64,000 nt of DNA from Aquipseudomonas guryensis (GCF_014164785.1 NZ_JACJFN010000004.1:434001-498000), one strand, 5' to 3'; shown: positions 25,087-34,018, counted from the first letter of the stretch. Numbers and translations are program-made. Notes: generated from the sequence alone by a model not told the origin.

Positions 25087-26112
25087 ATGTCTTCCCGCCG
25101 CCACGCCTTGCTGCTCACCTGTCTTTTTGCCTGCAGTCCGCTCCCCGCCCTGGCCGAGCAGGCGCCGCTGGTGGAAGTGGTGCAACCCGAGCGGACGCTG
25201 GTGCGCGATGAGCTGATCACCTTCGGTTCGCTGCGCTCCGACGAGTCGACCGTGATCCGCCCCGAGCTGGGTGGGCGCCTGGCGGCCGTGCATTTTCGCG
25301 AGGGCGAGGCGGTCAAGGCCGGCGAGCTGTTGGTCAGCCTGGATGATGCGATTGCCCGCGCCGAACTGGCCCAGGCCCGGGCCAACCTGGATCTGGCGGA
25401 AAAGAGCTTCGAGCGCACCCAGCTGCTGTTCAAACGCGGCGCCAGCAATGCCCAGGCCCAGGACGAGGCGCAATCCCAGCAGCAAGCCGCCCGCGCCAGC
25501 CTGGCCCTGGCCCAGGCGCGCCTGGACAAGACGCAGATCCGCGCACCCTACGACGGCGTGCTCGGCCTGCGCCAGGTCAGCGTCGGCGACTACCTGAGCG
25601 CCGGCCAGGACCTGGTCAACCTGGAAGTGCTCGACCCGCTCAAGGTGGATTTCCGCATCCCGCAGAAGGCGGTCAGCCAGGTGCGTCTCGGCCAGGCCAT
25701 CGAGCTGAGCCTGGATGCCTACCCTGGCGAGCGCTTCAAGGGTACGATCATCGCCCTCAACCCGCGCCTGGATGAAGTGGGCCGCAGCCAGGCCATCCGC
25801 GCCCAGGTCGACAACCGCGACCAGCGCCTCAAGCCCGGCCAGTTCGTCAAGGTCTCGGTGATCCTCGCCGAGCGCCCGCAGGCCCTGCTGATTCCCGAGG
25901 AAGCGGTGATGCCCATGGGCCAGCTGCTGTTCGTCAACCTGGTGGTAGACGGCAAGGTCGAGCGCCGGCAGATCCGCATCGGTCAGCGCCTGCGCGGCAA
26001 GGCCGAGGTGGTCGAAGGCCTGCAGGGTGACGAAACGCTGATCAGCGCCGGCTGGCAGAAGGTCGCGCCGGGCCGCGAGGTACGCACGGTCAAGCGCGGG
26101 GAGGGCGTATGA
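25087..26112 (+). CDS. RND efflux periplasmic adaptor (membrane fusion protein)
   Basis: 341 residues. An N-terminal signal peptide ends at about residue 23 (ALPALAEQ-type region). A biotinyl-lipoyl half (VIRPELGGRLAAVHFREGEA), a coiled-coil hairpin (about 85-140), the second lipoyl half (KTQIRAPYDGVLGLRQVSVG) and beta-barrel and membrane-proximal domains follow. Cleavage is of type I appearance, with no lipobox, which is unusual compared with MexA/AcrA lipoproteins but common in other HlyD-like adaptors. It overlaps the RND transporter start by 4 bases. Confidence 0.92.
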   Translation: MSSRRHALLLTCLFACSPLPALAEQAPLVEVVQPERTLVRDELITFGSLRSDESTVIRPELGGRLAAVHFREGEAVKAGELLVSLDDAIARAELAQARANLDLAEKSFERTQLLFKRGASNAQAQDEAQSQQQAARASLALAQARLDKTQIRAPYDGVLGLRQVSVGDYLSAGQDLVNLEVLDPLKVDFRIPQKAVSQVRLGQAIELSLDAYPGERFKGTIIALNPRLDEVGRSQAIRAQVDNRDQRLKPGQFVKVSVILAERPQALLIPEEAVMPMGQLLFVNLVVDGKVERRQIRIGQRLRGKAEVVEGLQGDETLISAGWQKVAPGREVRTVKRGEGV

Positions 26113-29100
26113 CCCTCTCGGATATCTGCATCCGCCGGCCGGTGTTCGCCACCGTGCTGTCGCTGATCATCGTCCTGCTCGGCCTGATGGCTTACCAGCG
26201 CCTGGCCGTGCGCGAGTACCCGAACATCGATGTGCCGATCGTCACGGTCAACGTCATCTATCCCGGCGCCAGCCCGGAGATCATGGAATCCCAGGTGGCC
26301 CAGCCGATCGAGGACGTGCTGTCCGGCATCGAGGGCCTGGATTTCGTCAGCTCCATCAGCCGCTCGGAAAACACCCAGATCACCGCGCAGTTCCGCCTCG
26401 GCAGCAACTCCGACGAGGCCGCCAACGACGTGCGTGACCGCCTCGGCCGGGTGCGCAGCCTGCTGCCGGACGAGATTGACGAGCCGCTGGTACAGAAGGT
26501 CGAGGCCGACGCCCAGCCGGTGATCTGGCTGGCGTTCTACAGCGAGCGCTTCTCCGCCATGGAGATCACCGATGTGCTGGAACGGGTGGTGCAGGACCGC
26601 CTGCAGAGCATTCCCGGCGTCTCCGAGGTGCAGATTCGCGGCGCGCGCACCTTCGCCATGCGCATCTGGCTCGACCCGGAGAAACTGGCCGCCCACGACC
26701 TCACCGTGCAGGACGTGGAAGACGCCCTGCGCCGGCAGAACGTGGAGATTCCGGCCGGGCGCATCGAGTCGGTGCAACGCGAGTTTTCCGTGCTCTCGGA
26801 AACCGACCTGAAGACCCCGGACGACTTCAACAAGATCATCCTCGACGACTCACGTGGCTATCTGCTGCGCCTGTCCGATGTCGGCCATGCCGAAATCGGC
26901 GCCGCCGACGAGCGCACGGTGGTGCGTTTCAACGGCCGCCCGGCGGTGTCCATGGGCCTGGTCAAGCAGGCCACGGCCAACCCGCTGGAGATTTCCGATG
27001 GCCTCAGCGAGGCCATGCCCGAGGTGCGCAAGCTGCTGCCCGAAGGCATGGAAATGGCGGTGGCCAACGACAACTCGCTGTTCATCCGCGAGTCGATCAG
27101 CAACGTCTACACCACCATCTGGGAAGCGGTGCTGCTGGTCATCCTGATCATCTTCCTGTTCCTCCGTTCGCTGCGCGCCACCCTGATTCCGCTGGTGACC
27201 ATCCCCGTGTCGCTGATCGGTGCCTGTGCGCTTATGGCGCTGATGGGCTTCACCATCAATACCCTGACCCTGCTGGCCATGGTCCTGGCCATCGGTCTGG
27301 TGGTGGATGACGCCATCGTGGTGCTGGAGAACATCCACCGGCATATCGAGCAGGGCATGAAGCCGATGCAGGCGGCCTTCGTCGGCAGCCGCGAGATCGC
27401 CTTCGCGGTGATCGCCATGACCCTGACCCTGGCCGCGGTGTATGCGCCGATCGGCTTCATGCAGGGCACCTCGGGAAAACTCTTCACCGAGTTTGCCTGG
27501 ACCCTGGCCGGCGCCGTGCTGGTGTCCGGCTTCGTCGCCCTGACCCTGTCACCGATGATGTGCGGCCACCTGCTCAAGGCCCATCAGCCGCAGCAAAAGC
27601 ACAACCGCGTCTACAACCTGATCGAAGGCTTCCTGAACAACCTCACCTACAGCTATCGCCACGGCCTGGAGCGCGTGCTGCGCGCCTGGTGGCTGGTGGT
27701 GGCGCTGCTGCTGGGCATTCTGCTGCTGTGCGCCTGGCTGTTCGGCAGCCTGCGCAGCGAGCTGGCACCGACCGAAGACACCGGCACCATCGTCGGCTCG
27801 ATCAACGGCCCGGACGGCGCCACGGTGGGCTACACCAGCCGCTACGCCAAGCAGCTGGAAGCCGCCTACGACGCGGTACCGGAAACCAACCGCTACATGG
27901 TCATCGTCGGCTTCCCCACGGTGGCCCAGGGCCTGTCGTTCATGAAGCTGGAGGACTGGGACAAACGCGAGCGCAGCCAGTTCGAGATCCGTGACGAACT
28001 GCTGCCCAAGCTGCAGGACATCCCCGGCGTGCGCGCCTTCCCGATCAACCGTCCGCCGCTGGGGCAGAGCGCGCGCAACCAGCCGGTCAACTTCGTGATC
28101 CGCTCCTCGCTGGAGTACGCCGAGCTGCAGCAGTACGTCGACCAGTTGCTGGCCGAGGTGCGCGGTTATCCGGGGCTGGAGAGCCTGGATACCGACCTCA
28201 AGCTCAACACCCCCCAGCTGCGGGTTACGGTCAACCGCGAGCAGGCGGTGGCGGTCGGCACCGACGTGGCCACCATCGGCAGAAGCATGGAAAGCCTGTT
28301 CGGCAGCCGCCAGGTGACCCGCTTCAAGCAGAACGGCGAGCAGTACGACGTGCTGGTGCAGCTGCAGGATGTCGACCGCAGCAACCCGGAAGACCTCAAC
28401 CGCGTCTACGTGCGCGGGCGCAATGACAACATGGTGCAGCTGTCCAACCTGATCGAAGTGCGTGAAACCGTGGCCCCGCGCGAGCTCAACCACTTCAACC
28501 AGCTGCGCGCGGTGACGGTCACCGCCAACGTCGGCTCCGGCTACACCCTCGGCGAGGCACTTGATCATCTGGAAGAGAAGGCACGGGCGATCTTCCCGCC
28601 CGAAACCCAGTTCGACTACACCGGCACCTCGCGTGACTTCAAAGACTCCAGCAGTGGCGTGGCGCTGATCTTCGTGCTGGCGCTGATCTTCATCTACCTG
28701 GTGCTGGCCGCGCAGTTCGAGAGCTTCCTCGACCCGCTGATCATCCTGCTCAGCGTGCCGCTGTCGATGGCCGGCGCCTTGCTGGCGCTCAAGCTGTTCG
28801 GCGGCACGTTGAACATCTACTCGCAGGTCGGTCTGGTGACCCTGATCGGCCTGATCACCAAGCACGGCATCCTCATCGTCGAGTTCGCCAACCACCTGCT
28901 GCGCGAGGGCAGGGCGCTGCACGAGGCGGTGATGGAAGCGGCGGTGCAGCGCCTGCGGCCGATCCTGATGACCACCGGTGCCATGGTGCTCGGCTCGCTG
29001 CCGCTGGCCATCGCCACCGGTGCAGGCGCCGAGAGTCGCCAGCAGATCGGCATGGTCATCGTCGGCGGCCTGCTGGTCGGCACCTTCTTCACCCTGTTTG

Positions 29101-29177
29101 TGGTGCCGACGCTGTACAGCCTGCTGCGGCGCTGGAAGCCGCTGGAGGTGGGGCAGGGTGAAGTGGGGTTGGCTTAG
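26109..29177 (+). CDS. RND multidrug efflux transporter (HAE1/AcrB family)
   Basis: 1022 residues, normal for AcrB-type pumps, with twelve membrane spans and two large periplasmic loops. Proton-relay residues are present: the aspartate pair D400/D401 in LVVDDAIVVLEN and K918 in LITKHGILIVEF. Coupled to the adaptor gene by overlap. No TolC/OprM-type outer-membrane gene follows, so it must share a channel encoded elsewhere. No local repressor gene is next to it. The substrate range is unknown. The gene ends 44 bases before the left 125-bp inverted repeat. Confidence 0.93.
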   Translation: MTLSDICIRRPVFATVLSLIIVLLGLMAYQRLAVREYPNIDVPIVTVNVIYPGASPEIMESQVAQPIEDVLSGIEGLDFVSSISRSENTQITAQFRLGSNSDEAANDVRDRLGRVRSLLPDEIDEPLVQKVEADAQPVIWLAFYSERFSAMEITDVLERVVQDRLQSIPGVSEVQIRGARTFAMRIWLDPEKLAAHDLTVQDVEDALRRQNVEIPAGRIESVQREFSVLSETDLKTPDDFNKIILDDSRGYLLRLSDVGHAEIGAADERTVVRFNGRPAVSMGLVKQATANPLEISDGLSEAMPEVRKLLPEGMEMAVANDNSLFIRESISNVYTTIWEAVLLVILIIFLFLRSLRATLIPLVTIPVSLIGACALMALMGFTINTLTLLAMVLAIGLVVDDAIVVLENIHRHIEQGMKPMQAAFVGSREIAFAVIAMTLTLAAVYAPIGFMQGTSGKLFTEFAWTLAGAVLVSGFVALTLSPMMCGHLLKAHQPQQKHNRVYNLIEGFLNNLTYSYRHGLERVLRAWWLVVALLLGILLLCAWLFGSLRSELAPTEDTGTIVGSINGPDGATVGYTSRYAKQLEAAYDAVPETNRYMVIVGFPTVAQGLSFMKLEDWDKRERSQFEIRDELLPKLQDIPGVRAFPINRPPLGQSARNQPVNFVIRSSLEYAELQQYVDQLLAEVRGYPGLESLDTDLKLNTPQLRVTVNREQAVAVGTDVATIGRSMESLFGSRQVTRFKQNGEQYDVLVQLQDVDRSNPEDLNRVYVRGRNDNMVQLSNLIEVRETVAPRELNHFNQLRAVTVTANVGSGYTLGEALDHLEEKARAIFPPETQFDYTGTSRDFKDSSSGVALIFVLALIFIYLVLAAQFESFLDPLIILLSVPLSMAGALLALKLFGGTLNIYSQVGLVTLIGLITKHGILIVEFANHLLREGRALHEAVMEAAVQRLRPILMTTGAMVLGSLPLAIATGAGAESRQQIGMVIVGGLLVGTFFTLFVVPTLYSLLRRWKPLEVGQGEVGLA

Positions 29178-29220
29178 GGTGTTTGTAGGAGGGTGGTTGG
29201 CAGCTGCGGGCCAGAAGTAG

Positions 29221-29345
29221 TCATGCGACAAAACAGCTTCCGCCCCAGCGCTGCCTGTCGAAAAAGCTGGTGGACAAGTAAACGTTGTCCACCCTACAGA
29301 GTTCCCGGGATCGCGTAGGGTGGAAACCGCGAAGCGTTTTCCACC
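29221..29345. repeat. Left 125-bp inverted repeat bounding the cassette segment
   Basis: Closely matches the reverse complement of 30474-30598 along its whole length, with some mismatches concentrated at the outer end. It contains two hairpins of the REP-like kind, GGTGGACAA...TTGTCCACC and GGTGGAAA...TTTTCCACC. Both arms are non-coding. Confidence 0.85.
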
Positions 29346-29408
29346 GTGAAGATTTCCAAACTGCTTGCTTATATTTAGGCTCCTTTACCGATACTGGAGG
29401 AATGCCCA

Positions 29409-29585
29409 GTGGATTACACCGTTACGGTATGGGATCGCCCGTATGAGATATCCGTGTACCAAAAGTCCAAGAGCGTCTGGATCGTGGTTGGCGACTACGA
29501 AGGTCAGCGCATCGAAGTAAAAGGCAGGAGCCAATCTCAGGCTATCGCAAGCTGGCGCGAGGCTGCGCGCTACAGAGGCAATTAA
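29409..29585 (+). CDS. Small integron-cassette-type protein, 58 residues
   Basis: GTG start at 29409 with a perfect GGAGGA seven bases upstream; stop TAA at 29583-29585. The protein begins VDYTVTVWDRPYEI and ends EAARYRGN; it looks like a small beta-rich fold followed by one helix. The closing pattern (VVGDYEG.RIEVKGRS...A...WREAARYRGN) is one I associate with small hypothetical proteins of integron gene cassettes, function unknown. An attC-like site begins 31 bases after the stop, as expected in a cassette. Composition is less GC-rich than the flanking RND genes. Confidence 0.75.
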   Translation: MDYTVTVWDRPYEISVYQKSKSVWIVVGDYEGQRIEVKGRSQSQAIASWREAARYRGN

Positions 29586-29616
29586 TCATTGGGCCCTTGA
29601 GCATCACCCGCAGGGG

Positions 29617-29676
29617 GCCTAACAACTCATTTCAAGCCGAAGCCGCTTCGCGGCTCGGCTAAATTCAGGCGTAGGC
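29617..29676 (+). other. attC recombination site (integron 59-base element), slightly degenerate
   Basis: It begins with the core GCCTAAC (29617-29623, matching RYYYAAC). An imperfect stem follows, TCAAGCCG.AGCCG-cttcg-CGGCT.GGCT, as in attC sites of the aadA type, and the site ends at GCGTAGGC, where a canonical core would be GTTAGGC, so one T appears lost. At about 60 bases it has the usual minimum size. It lies between a small ORF and the next ORF, which starts nine bases later, exactly as at a cassette junction. Confidence 0.8.
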
Positions 29677-29684
29677 ACGTCGAA

Positions 29685-30440
29685 ATGCCGCATCTCCAGA
29701 CCGAAGCCGTCATAGTAATGACGAACACTCTACGATGGGTGGAATCGTCTATCGCCCCACCAGAGCGGGTTCCGCACAAAGATTCGTTTGTCTTCCGCTA
29801 CGCTAACAAAGGCATTCGCGAGGCGCTTGTACAAAAACTGGCTCGCTATATCAGCGGGCTAAACGCTGTCTCAGTTCTTCTCAGTGCGGGGTACGTTCAG
29901 GAAGTTGGCGTTATCTTCCGAACGCTTGATGAAATTCAGGAAGACATCTTCTTCTTGGCCTGCGCAGAAACGAACGGCGCTTGGTCGGAGCGGCACACGC
30001 AATATCTAGAAGCGTTCTATGCAGATGCGGTCTTCTCTCGACCGGAGGGGGCTCTGCAAATCTCCAAGCCGAATCTGCTTCCGCGGAAGAAAATCCGTGC
30101 CCACACCATGAATGCCATTGGCCAAGGGGTGAACGTCTCGCAGGCCCTCGACGTGGCAGAGAGCCTGAGCACAGCATACTCAGGATATGTCCATGCGGCG
30201 TCGGAGAACATCATGGAAATGTACGGTGGCAATCCACCGCACTTCCACGTTGAAGGAGTGCCTGAGACTCCGCACATCGAGACTTTCGAGCAAGACACGG
30301 AGATCTATATTTACAGGGGCGTCATGGTTGCCTGCGTGGTGGCCAAGGCATTCGGGAACAAGTCTCTCGTTGAGGCTCTATACGAATTCTTGGCCCAGTA
30401 TGAAGTTGCGAACGGGCATGGCCCATCGAGGGGACGTTAG
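29685..30440 (+). CDS. Cassette-type hypothetical protein
   Basis: 251 residues, starting nine bases after the attC site; an internal ATG at 29718 is an alternative start. Mostly helical, soluble and without signal peptide. Features include a hydrophobic helical core ALVQKLARYISGLNAVSVLL and a conserved-looking AYSGYVHAASENIMEMYG segment with a histidine. Proteins of this general look (DUF5677-like) are frequent cassette cargo, but I cannot assign a function. The expected attC at its own 3' end is not recognisable; the right 125-bp inverted repeat begins 33 bases after the stop. Codon use is less GC-biased than the chromosome. Confidence 0.65.
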   Translation: MPHLQTEAVIVMTNTLRWVESSIAPPERVPHKDSFVFRYANKGIREALVQKLARYISGLNAVSVLLSAGYVQEVGVIFRTLDEIQEDIFFLACAETNGAWSERHTQYLEAFYADAVFSRPEGALQISKPNLLPRKKIRAHTMNAIGQGVNVSQALDVAESLSTAYSGYVHAASENIMEMYGGNPPHFHVEGVPETPHIETFEQDTEIYIYRGVMVACVVAKAFGNKSLVEALYEFLAQYEVANGHGPSRGR

Positions 30441-30473
30441 TGCCCGCTTAGCAAGTAGCCTGGATATCGGCAC

Positions 30474-30598
30474 AGTGGAAAACGCTACGTGGTTTTCCAC
30501 TCTACGCGATCTCGGCAACTCTGTAGGGTGGACAACGCTTCCTTGTCCGCCAGCTTTTCGACAGGCAGCGCTGGGTCAGAAGCTGTATTGACGAGTGA
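30474..30598. repeat. Right 125-bp inverted repeat bounding the cassette segment
   Basis: Inverted counterpart of 29221-29345, same length, with only scattered mismatches (for example GAGTTGCCGAGATCGCGTAG against GAGTTCCCGGGATCGCGTAG on the other arm). The two arms enclose the attC site and two cassette-type genes. Confidence 0.85.
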
Positions 30599-30704
30599 CC
30601 GCTTATGGCTGTGGATTCAACCGATCGACGCACAGCTTGGTCAAACCATTCGGCAGCGTGGCGTAAGGGTATGATTACGCCCGGCTAGGACGAGAGCAGT
30701 GCAC

Positions 30705-31847
30705 ATGTCTGACAAGGAAGAGTACAGGCTCGCCCAGAGGGCGAAATACGAGGCTGAAACACAACCTCCGGCAACAATAACGAGGGAGGAGTTTCTTGCC
30801 TGGCGCTCCCCGCGCGAGGTGCAGTCCGGCCCAGAGTCGCAGGACAATCCTACGTGGCATTGGCTCGTGCGCACTCAGCTTTCGGCATATATCGGCAATG
30901 AAAGATTTAAAGGGCCTTCATCGTATGAAGCCGGGCCGATGTGGTGCTTTGATCGTTTCGGGATGTCGCAGACCACCCTGCCTGACGGGCGTGTTGTGTA
31001 TGTCGGAGGCGAGCACGAAGACCACTATGATCCGGATTTTTATATCTACAACGATGTGGTCGTCATCGATCCAGATGGCACCATTCATATAAACGGCTAC
31101 TCAAAGGATCAATTCGCGGCCACCGACTTTCACTCCGCCACACTTGTCGAAGGCTCACTTCTCATCATTGGCTGCCTTGGTTATCCCGCCGAACGCATTG
31201 CCGGCGTCACGCCAGTTTATCGTCTGTCGTTAGACACTTGGTGTATCGAGCGCGTGGCCGCTGATGGCCAGTCTCCGGGTTGGCTTCATGGCCATACCGC
31301 TGAGCTTTCCGAGGATGGTCATTCTGTTGTGGTCACCGGCGGCACCCGTTGGCTTGGTGCAAACCGCTCGATGATTGAAAATATCGATAGCTGGTCGCTG
31401 AATGTCAGCTCGGGACGCTGGACCAGGCTTACCTCGCTCGACTGGCAGCAATGGTCAATGCACCGTACTGATCGGAAACTGAACCGCCTGTGGGATCTGC
31501 GACGAGCCCTTTGGTCTCATGACAACCCCCGTAGCGGTATTTCGCACGATTGGAAGTTCGATGATGCCCCGAACTTTACCGAGCTAGCCAAGCTCTATCG
31601 AATCGACGATGGCGCACCACCGCCTACTGAAGGTGATGGTTCCGGCGAGTACAACGCAGTCGTGGATGGGCTTACCGTGCGCTTCAATGAAAATATGTTC
31701 AGCGTCGATGTTCTGGTGAAGGGACGCCTGCCTCAGGAGCGTCTTGAGGCTCTTCAAGCCCGTACTCTGGCGACTCTGTTTGTATTGGAAGGGGCCGAGT
31801 GGGAGATTGAGCCGATTCTCGAGCTACCGGACAGCGGTTCTGCCTAA
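30705..31847 (+). CDS. Hypothetical protein with kelch/beta-propeller-like repeats
   Basis: 380 residues from ATG 30705 (GTG six bases earlier is possible; GAGAG lies upstream). The centre carries kelch-type strands such as RVVYVGGEHEDHYDP, HSATLVEGSLLIIGCLGY and HTAELSEDGHSVVVTGG, spaced about 50-60 residues, suggesting a partial beta-propeller. Long glutamate/arginine-rich ends flank it. No signal peptide, so cytoplasmic. It is less GC-rich than the core and lies between the cassette segment and the truncated trmK copy, consistent with acquired DNA. Function unknown; TATGAT at 30669 may be its -10 element. Confidence 0.65.
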   Translation: MSDKEEYRLAQRAKYEAETQPPATITREEFLAWRSPREVQSGPESQDNPTWHWLVRTQLSAYIGNERFKGPSSYEAGPMWCFDRFGMSQTTLPDGRVVYVGGEHEDHYDPDFYIYNDVVVIDPDGTIHINGYSKDQFAATDFHSATLVEGSLLIIGCLGYPAERIAGVTPVYRLSLDTWCIERVAADGQSPGWLHGHTAELSEDGHSVVVTGGTRWLGANRSMIENIDSWSLNVSSGRWTRLTSLDWQQWSMHRTDRKLNRLWDLRRALWSHDNPRSGISHDWKFDDAPNFTELAKLYRIDDGAPPPTEGDGSGEYNAVVDGLTVRFNENMFSVDVLVKGRLPQERLEALQARTLATLFVLEGAEWEIEPILELPDSGSA

Positions 31848-32001
31848 AGCCGAAGAGCTAAGGTACTGAGGTATGTCCTGCGGATCTCAAGACGTCCGCT
31901 TCTGGCCGCCTCTGCCTGTCGTGCGCGACCGCTTTGGGTCCTTCGTGCAAGCCAAGAGAATATAGGTTCCGGCCGATAGCAGTGCGCTGCGCGCACGGTT
32001 A

Positions 32002-32292
32002 TCAGCCCTCTTGAGCAAGCAGCTCACTGATCCATCCGACCTGTTGTGTGAGCTCTTGCACCTTCTCCTCGGGCACGCCCTGCCGCGCTCGGGCGAAGTG
32101 GCTCAGGGTGCGCTGCTTCAGGCGCAACAGGCGCTGCCACTTGGCCAGAAATGCCGGGCTGCGTTCCTGTAATTGCAGAGGGCCGAAGTACAGTTCCTGG
32201 GCGCTATACAGCACCGGCCCGCTGCGCTCGGCGACGATGATTTCGTAGTTGAAGCGGTTTTCCCGCAGCACTTCCTCGCCGAGTATGCGCAT
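32002..32292 (-). pseudogene. trmK: Truncated 3' copy of trmK
   Basis: The translated 96 codons match the C-terminal third of the complete TrmK at 39329-40042 with about ten substitutions (for example LYSAQELY against LYSSQELY), and the DNA is also closely similar. Homology stops abruptly at 32292, just upstream of the norR gene end, and near the stop codon at the other side. The SAM-binding domain is missing, so it cannot be active. Both copies point the same way, making them direct repeats around the nitric-oxide cluster. Confidence 0.88.
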
Positions 32293-32333
32293 TGCTCGGT
32301 AGGCAGTGCATGTGCGCTGGCACCATGGGCTGT

Positions 32334-33893
32334 TCAGGCCCGTAGGCCCAAGCGCTTGGCCAGGCGGCTGAGGTTGGCCCGATCAACACCAATCGCTTTG
32401 GCAACCGAGGTCCAGTTGTTGCCGTGCTCTTCGAACAGTCTTGAGATCAGTTCCCGCTGGAAGTGGTCCGTCGCTTCCTTGAGGCTGATATCCCGGTAAA
32501 ACGCTAGGTCGTGACCGGTAGGCCCGCTTTCCTGCTGTTGCGCAGCGGATTGATTGAAGTCGATATGCGGGCTGTCGATGGTGATGATTTTGCGCGGCTT
32601 ATGTTCGGCGGCCGAGGCCTTGAGGGCGGCGCGCTCCAGTGTGTGTTCCAGCTCTCGCACGTTGCCGGGCCAGGAGTAACTCAGCAGGGCAGATTGCACC
32701 TCGCCAGACAACCGGATCGTGTTGGCTGAGATCCTGGGTTTCATGCTTTCCAGAAAGAAGCCGGCAAGGATCAGGATGTCATTGCCCCTTTCGCGCAGAG
32801 GCGGAACCAGAATCGGGTACACACTGATCCGATGAAACAGGTCGGCTCGGAACCGCCCGGCCAGTACTTCATCGAAGAGATTCCTGTTGGTCGCGGCGAT
32901 CACACGGACATCGACACGCTGTTCTTTGTCCGAGCCGACGCGCTGGATGAATCCGCCCTGTAGAACCCTGAGCAGTTTTGCCTGCACGCTGAGCGGCAGT
33001 TCGCCGATTTCATCCAGGAAAATCGTGCCGCCATCGGCCGCATCAAAGCGGCCTTTGCGGTCGGTCAGGGCGCCCGAGAAGGCGCCTTTGACATGCCCGA
33101 ACAGTTCACTTTCGACAAGATTCTCAGGCAGTGCGGCGCAGTTGATGCTGATCAGGTTCTTCCTGGCGCGTGTCGACCAGGAGTGAATGGCGCTGGCCAC
33201 CAGCTCTTTGCCGACCCCGGTTTCACCGCTGATCAGCACTGAAAGGTCGGTTGAGGCCACCAGTTTGATTTCTTCATGCAGCCGTGTGGCGGCCGGACTG
33301 CTGCCAATCAGTTCGCGTTGACCACGCTTGAGGGCGGCCTCTTTGTAGCTTTCCACCAGCTTGTGTTCGGACTCCAGGCTCTCACTCAGTTCAAGCAGCT
33401 TGCGGGAGGCGCTGACGGTCGCCGCGGCCAGCTTTGATATGGCCTCCAGGTAGTCGAGAGAAACCTGGCCGAAGATGGCCGGATTGAGCGCATCCAGCGT
33501 GATAACCCCCCAGGGCTTGCCCAACACATACAGCGGGCAGCCCAGGCAATCATGCACTTCCAGGTTCCCGGTTGAGCCTTCGATAAGGCCATCGTAGGGG
33601 TCGGGTAGTCCGCAGTCCGATGGGAATCGAGTGGCCTCACGCTGGGACAGTATCGAGGCCAGCCTTGGGTGATCCTCGATTTTGAAGCGGCGGCCATAGA
33701 TGTCCTTGCTCAAGCCTTTGGCGGCAATGGGCACCAGGGCTTCGCCTTCCAGACGCAGTAGCGCGATCGCATCGCACGGCAACAGAGCCGAGATGGCTCG
33801 GAGCAGGCGTTGCAGCCGCTCCTGTTCACTGATATCGCTCGCCAGATCGTCAATCAGCGGAAGCAAGGCGTTCAGAAGCGTGCTGGAAGACAT
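32334..33893 (-). CDS. norR: Nitric-oxide-responsive sigma-54 activator NorR/FhpR
   Basis: 519 residues from ATG 33893 (MSSSTLLNALL); an 11-codon extension would overlap the first NorR box. An N-terminal GAF domain (about 20-165) holds the iron that senses NO. The AAA+ domain has Walker A GETGVGKE, sigma-54 contact loop GAFSGA (usual GAFTGA with a conservative Thr-to-Ser change) and Walker B TIFLDEIGELP. The C-terminus is a Fis-type helix-turn-helix (NNWTSVAKAIGVDRANLSRL). It is divergent from the flavohaemoglobin operon, with three GT-N7-AC boxes between. In P. aeruginosa the equivalent FhpR activates fhp. Confidence 0.93.
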   Translation of the reverse strand: MSSSTLLNALLPLIDDLASDISEQERLQRLLRAISALLPCDAIALLRLEGEALVPIAAKGLSKDIYGRRFKIEDHPRLASILSQREATRFPSDCGLPDPYDGLIEGSTGNLEVHDCLGCPLYVLGKPWGVITLDALNPAIFGQVSLDYLEAISKLAAATVSASRKLLELSESLESEHKLVESYKEAALKRGQRELIGSSPAATRLHEEIKLVASTDLSVLISGETGVGKELVASAIHSWSTRARKNLISINCAALPENLVESELFGHVKGAFSGALTDRKGRFDAADGGTIFLDEIGELPLSVQAKLLRVLQGGFIQRVGSDKEQRVDVRVIAATNRNLFDEVLAGRFRADLFHRISVYPILVPPLRERGNDILILAGFFLESMKPRISANTIRLSGEVQSALLSYSWPGNVRELEHTLERAALKASAAEHKPRKIITIDSPHIDFNQSAAQQQESGPTGHDLAFYRDISLKEATDHFQRELISRLFEEHGNNWTSVAKAIGVDRANLSRLAKRLGLRA

Positions 33894-33921
33894 GTCAGTG
33901 CAATTCCTGAGTGCAGGGCTA

Positions 33922-33976
33922 GTCATTATGACTATCGAATAGTCTTAATGACAATTTTGATATGTGTCATTAGGAC
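33922..33976. promoter_or_regulatory. Three NorR binding sites upstream of the flavohaemoglobin operon
   Basis: GTCATTATGAC (33922-33932), GTCTTAATGAC (33942-33952) and GTCATTAGGAC (33966-33976) all fit the NorR consensus GT-N7-AC. Starts are 20 and 24 bases apart. Three such sites act as the enhancer for the NorR hexamer in E. coli norVW; the same use is inferred here. Confidence 0.88.
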
Positions 33977-34018
33977 TCTAATCTGTTTTAAGTCATTGAT
34001 TTGTATTAATTAAAAACT

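Noticed and set aside
27549..29231. 560-codon frame on the - strand opposite the RND transporter
   Set aside because: Antisense shadow; His/Gln/Asp-rich composition without domain signs, while the + strand gives a full RND protein.
30441..30473. GTTAGTG at the stop of the second cassette gene as an attC core
   Set aside because: Does not fit GTTRRRY, and there is no partner core or stem; the inverted repeat begins immediately.
31848..32001. Possible second attC or cassette end after the kelch-like gene
   Set aside because: No RYYYAAC/GTTRRRY pair or stem found in these bases.
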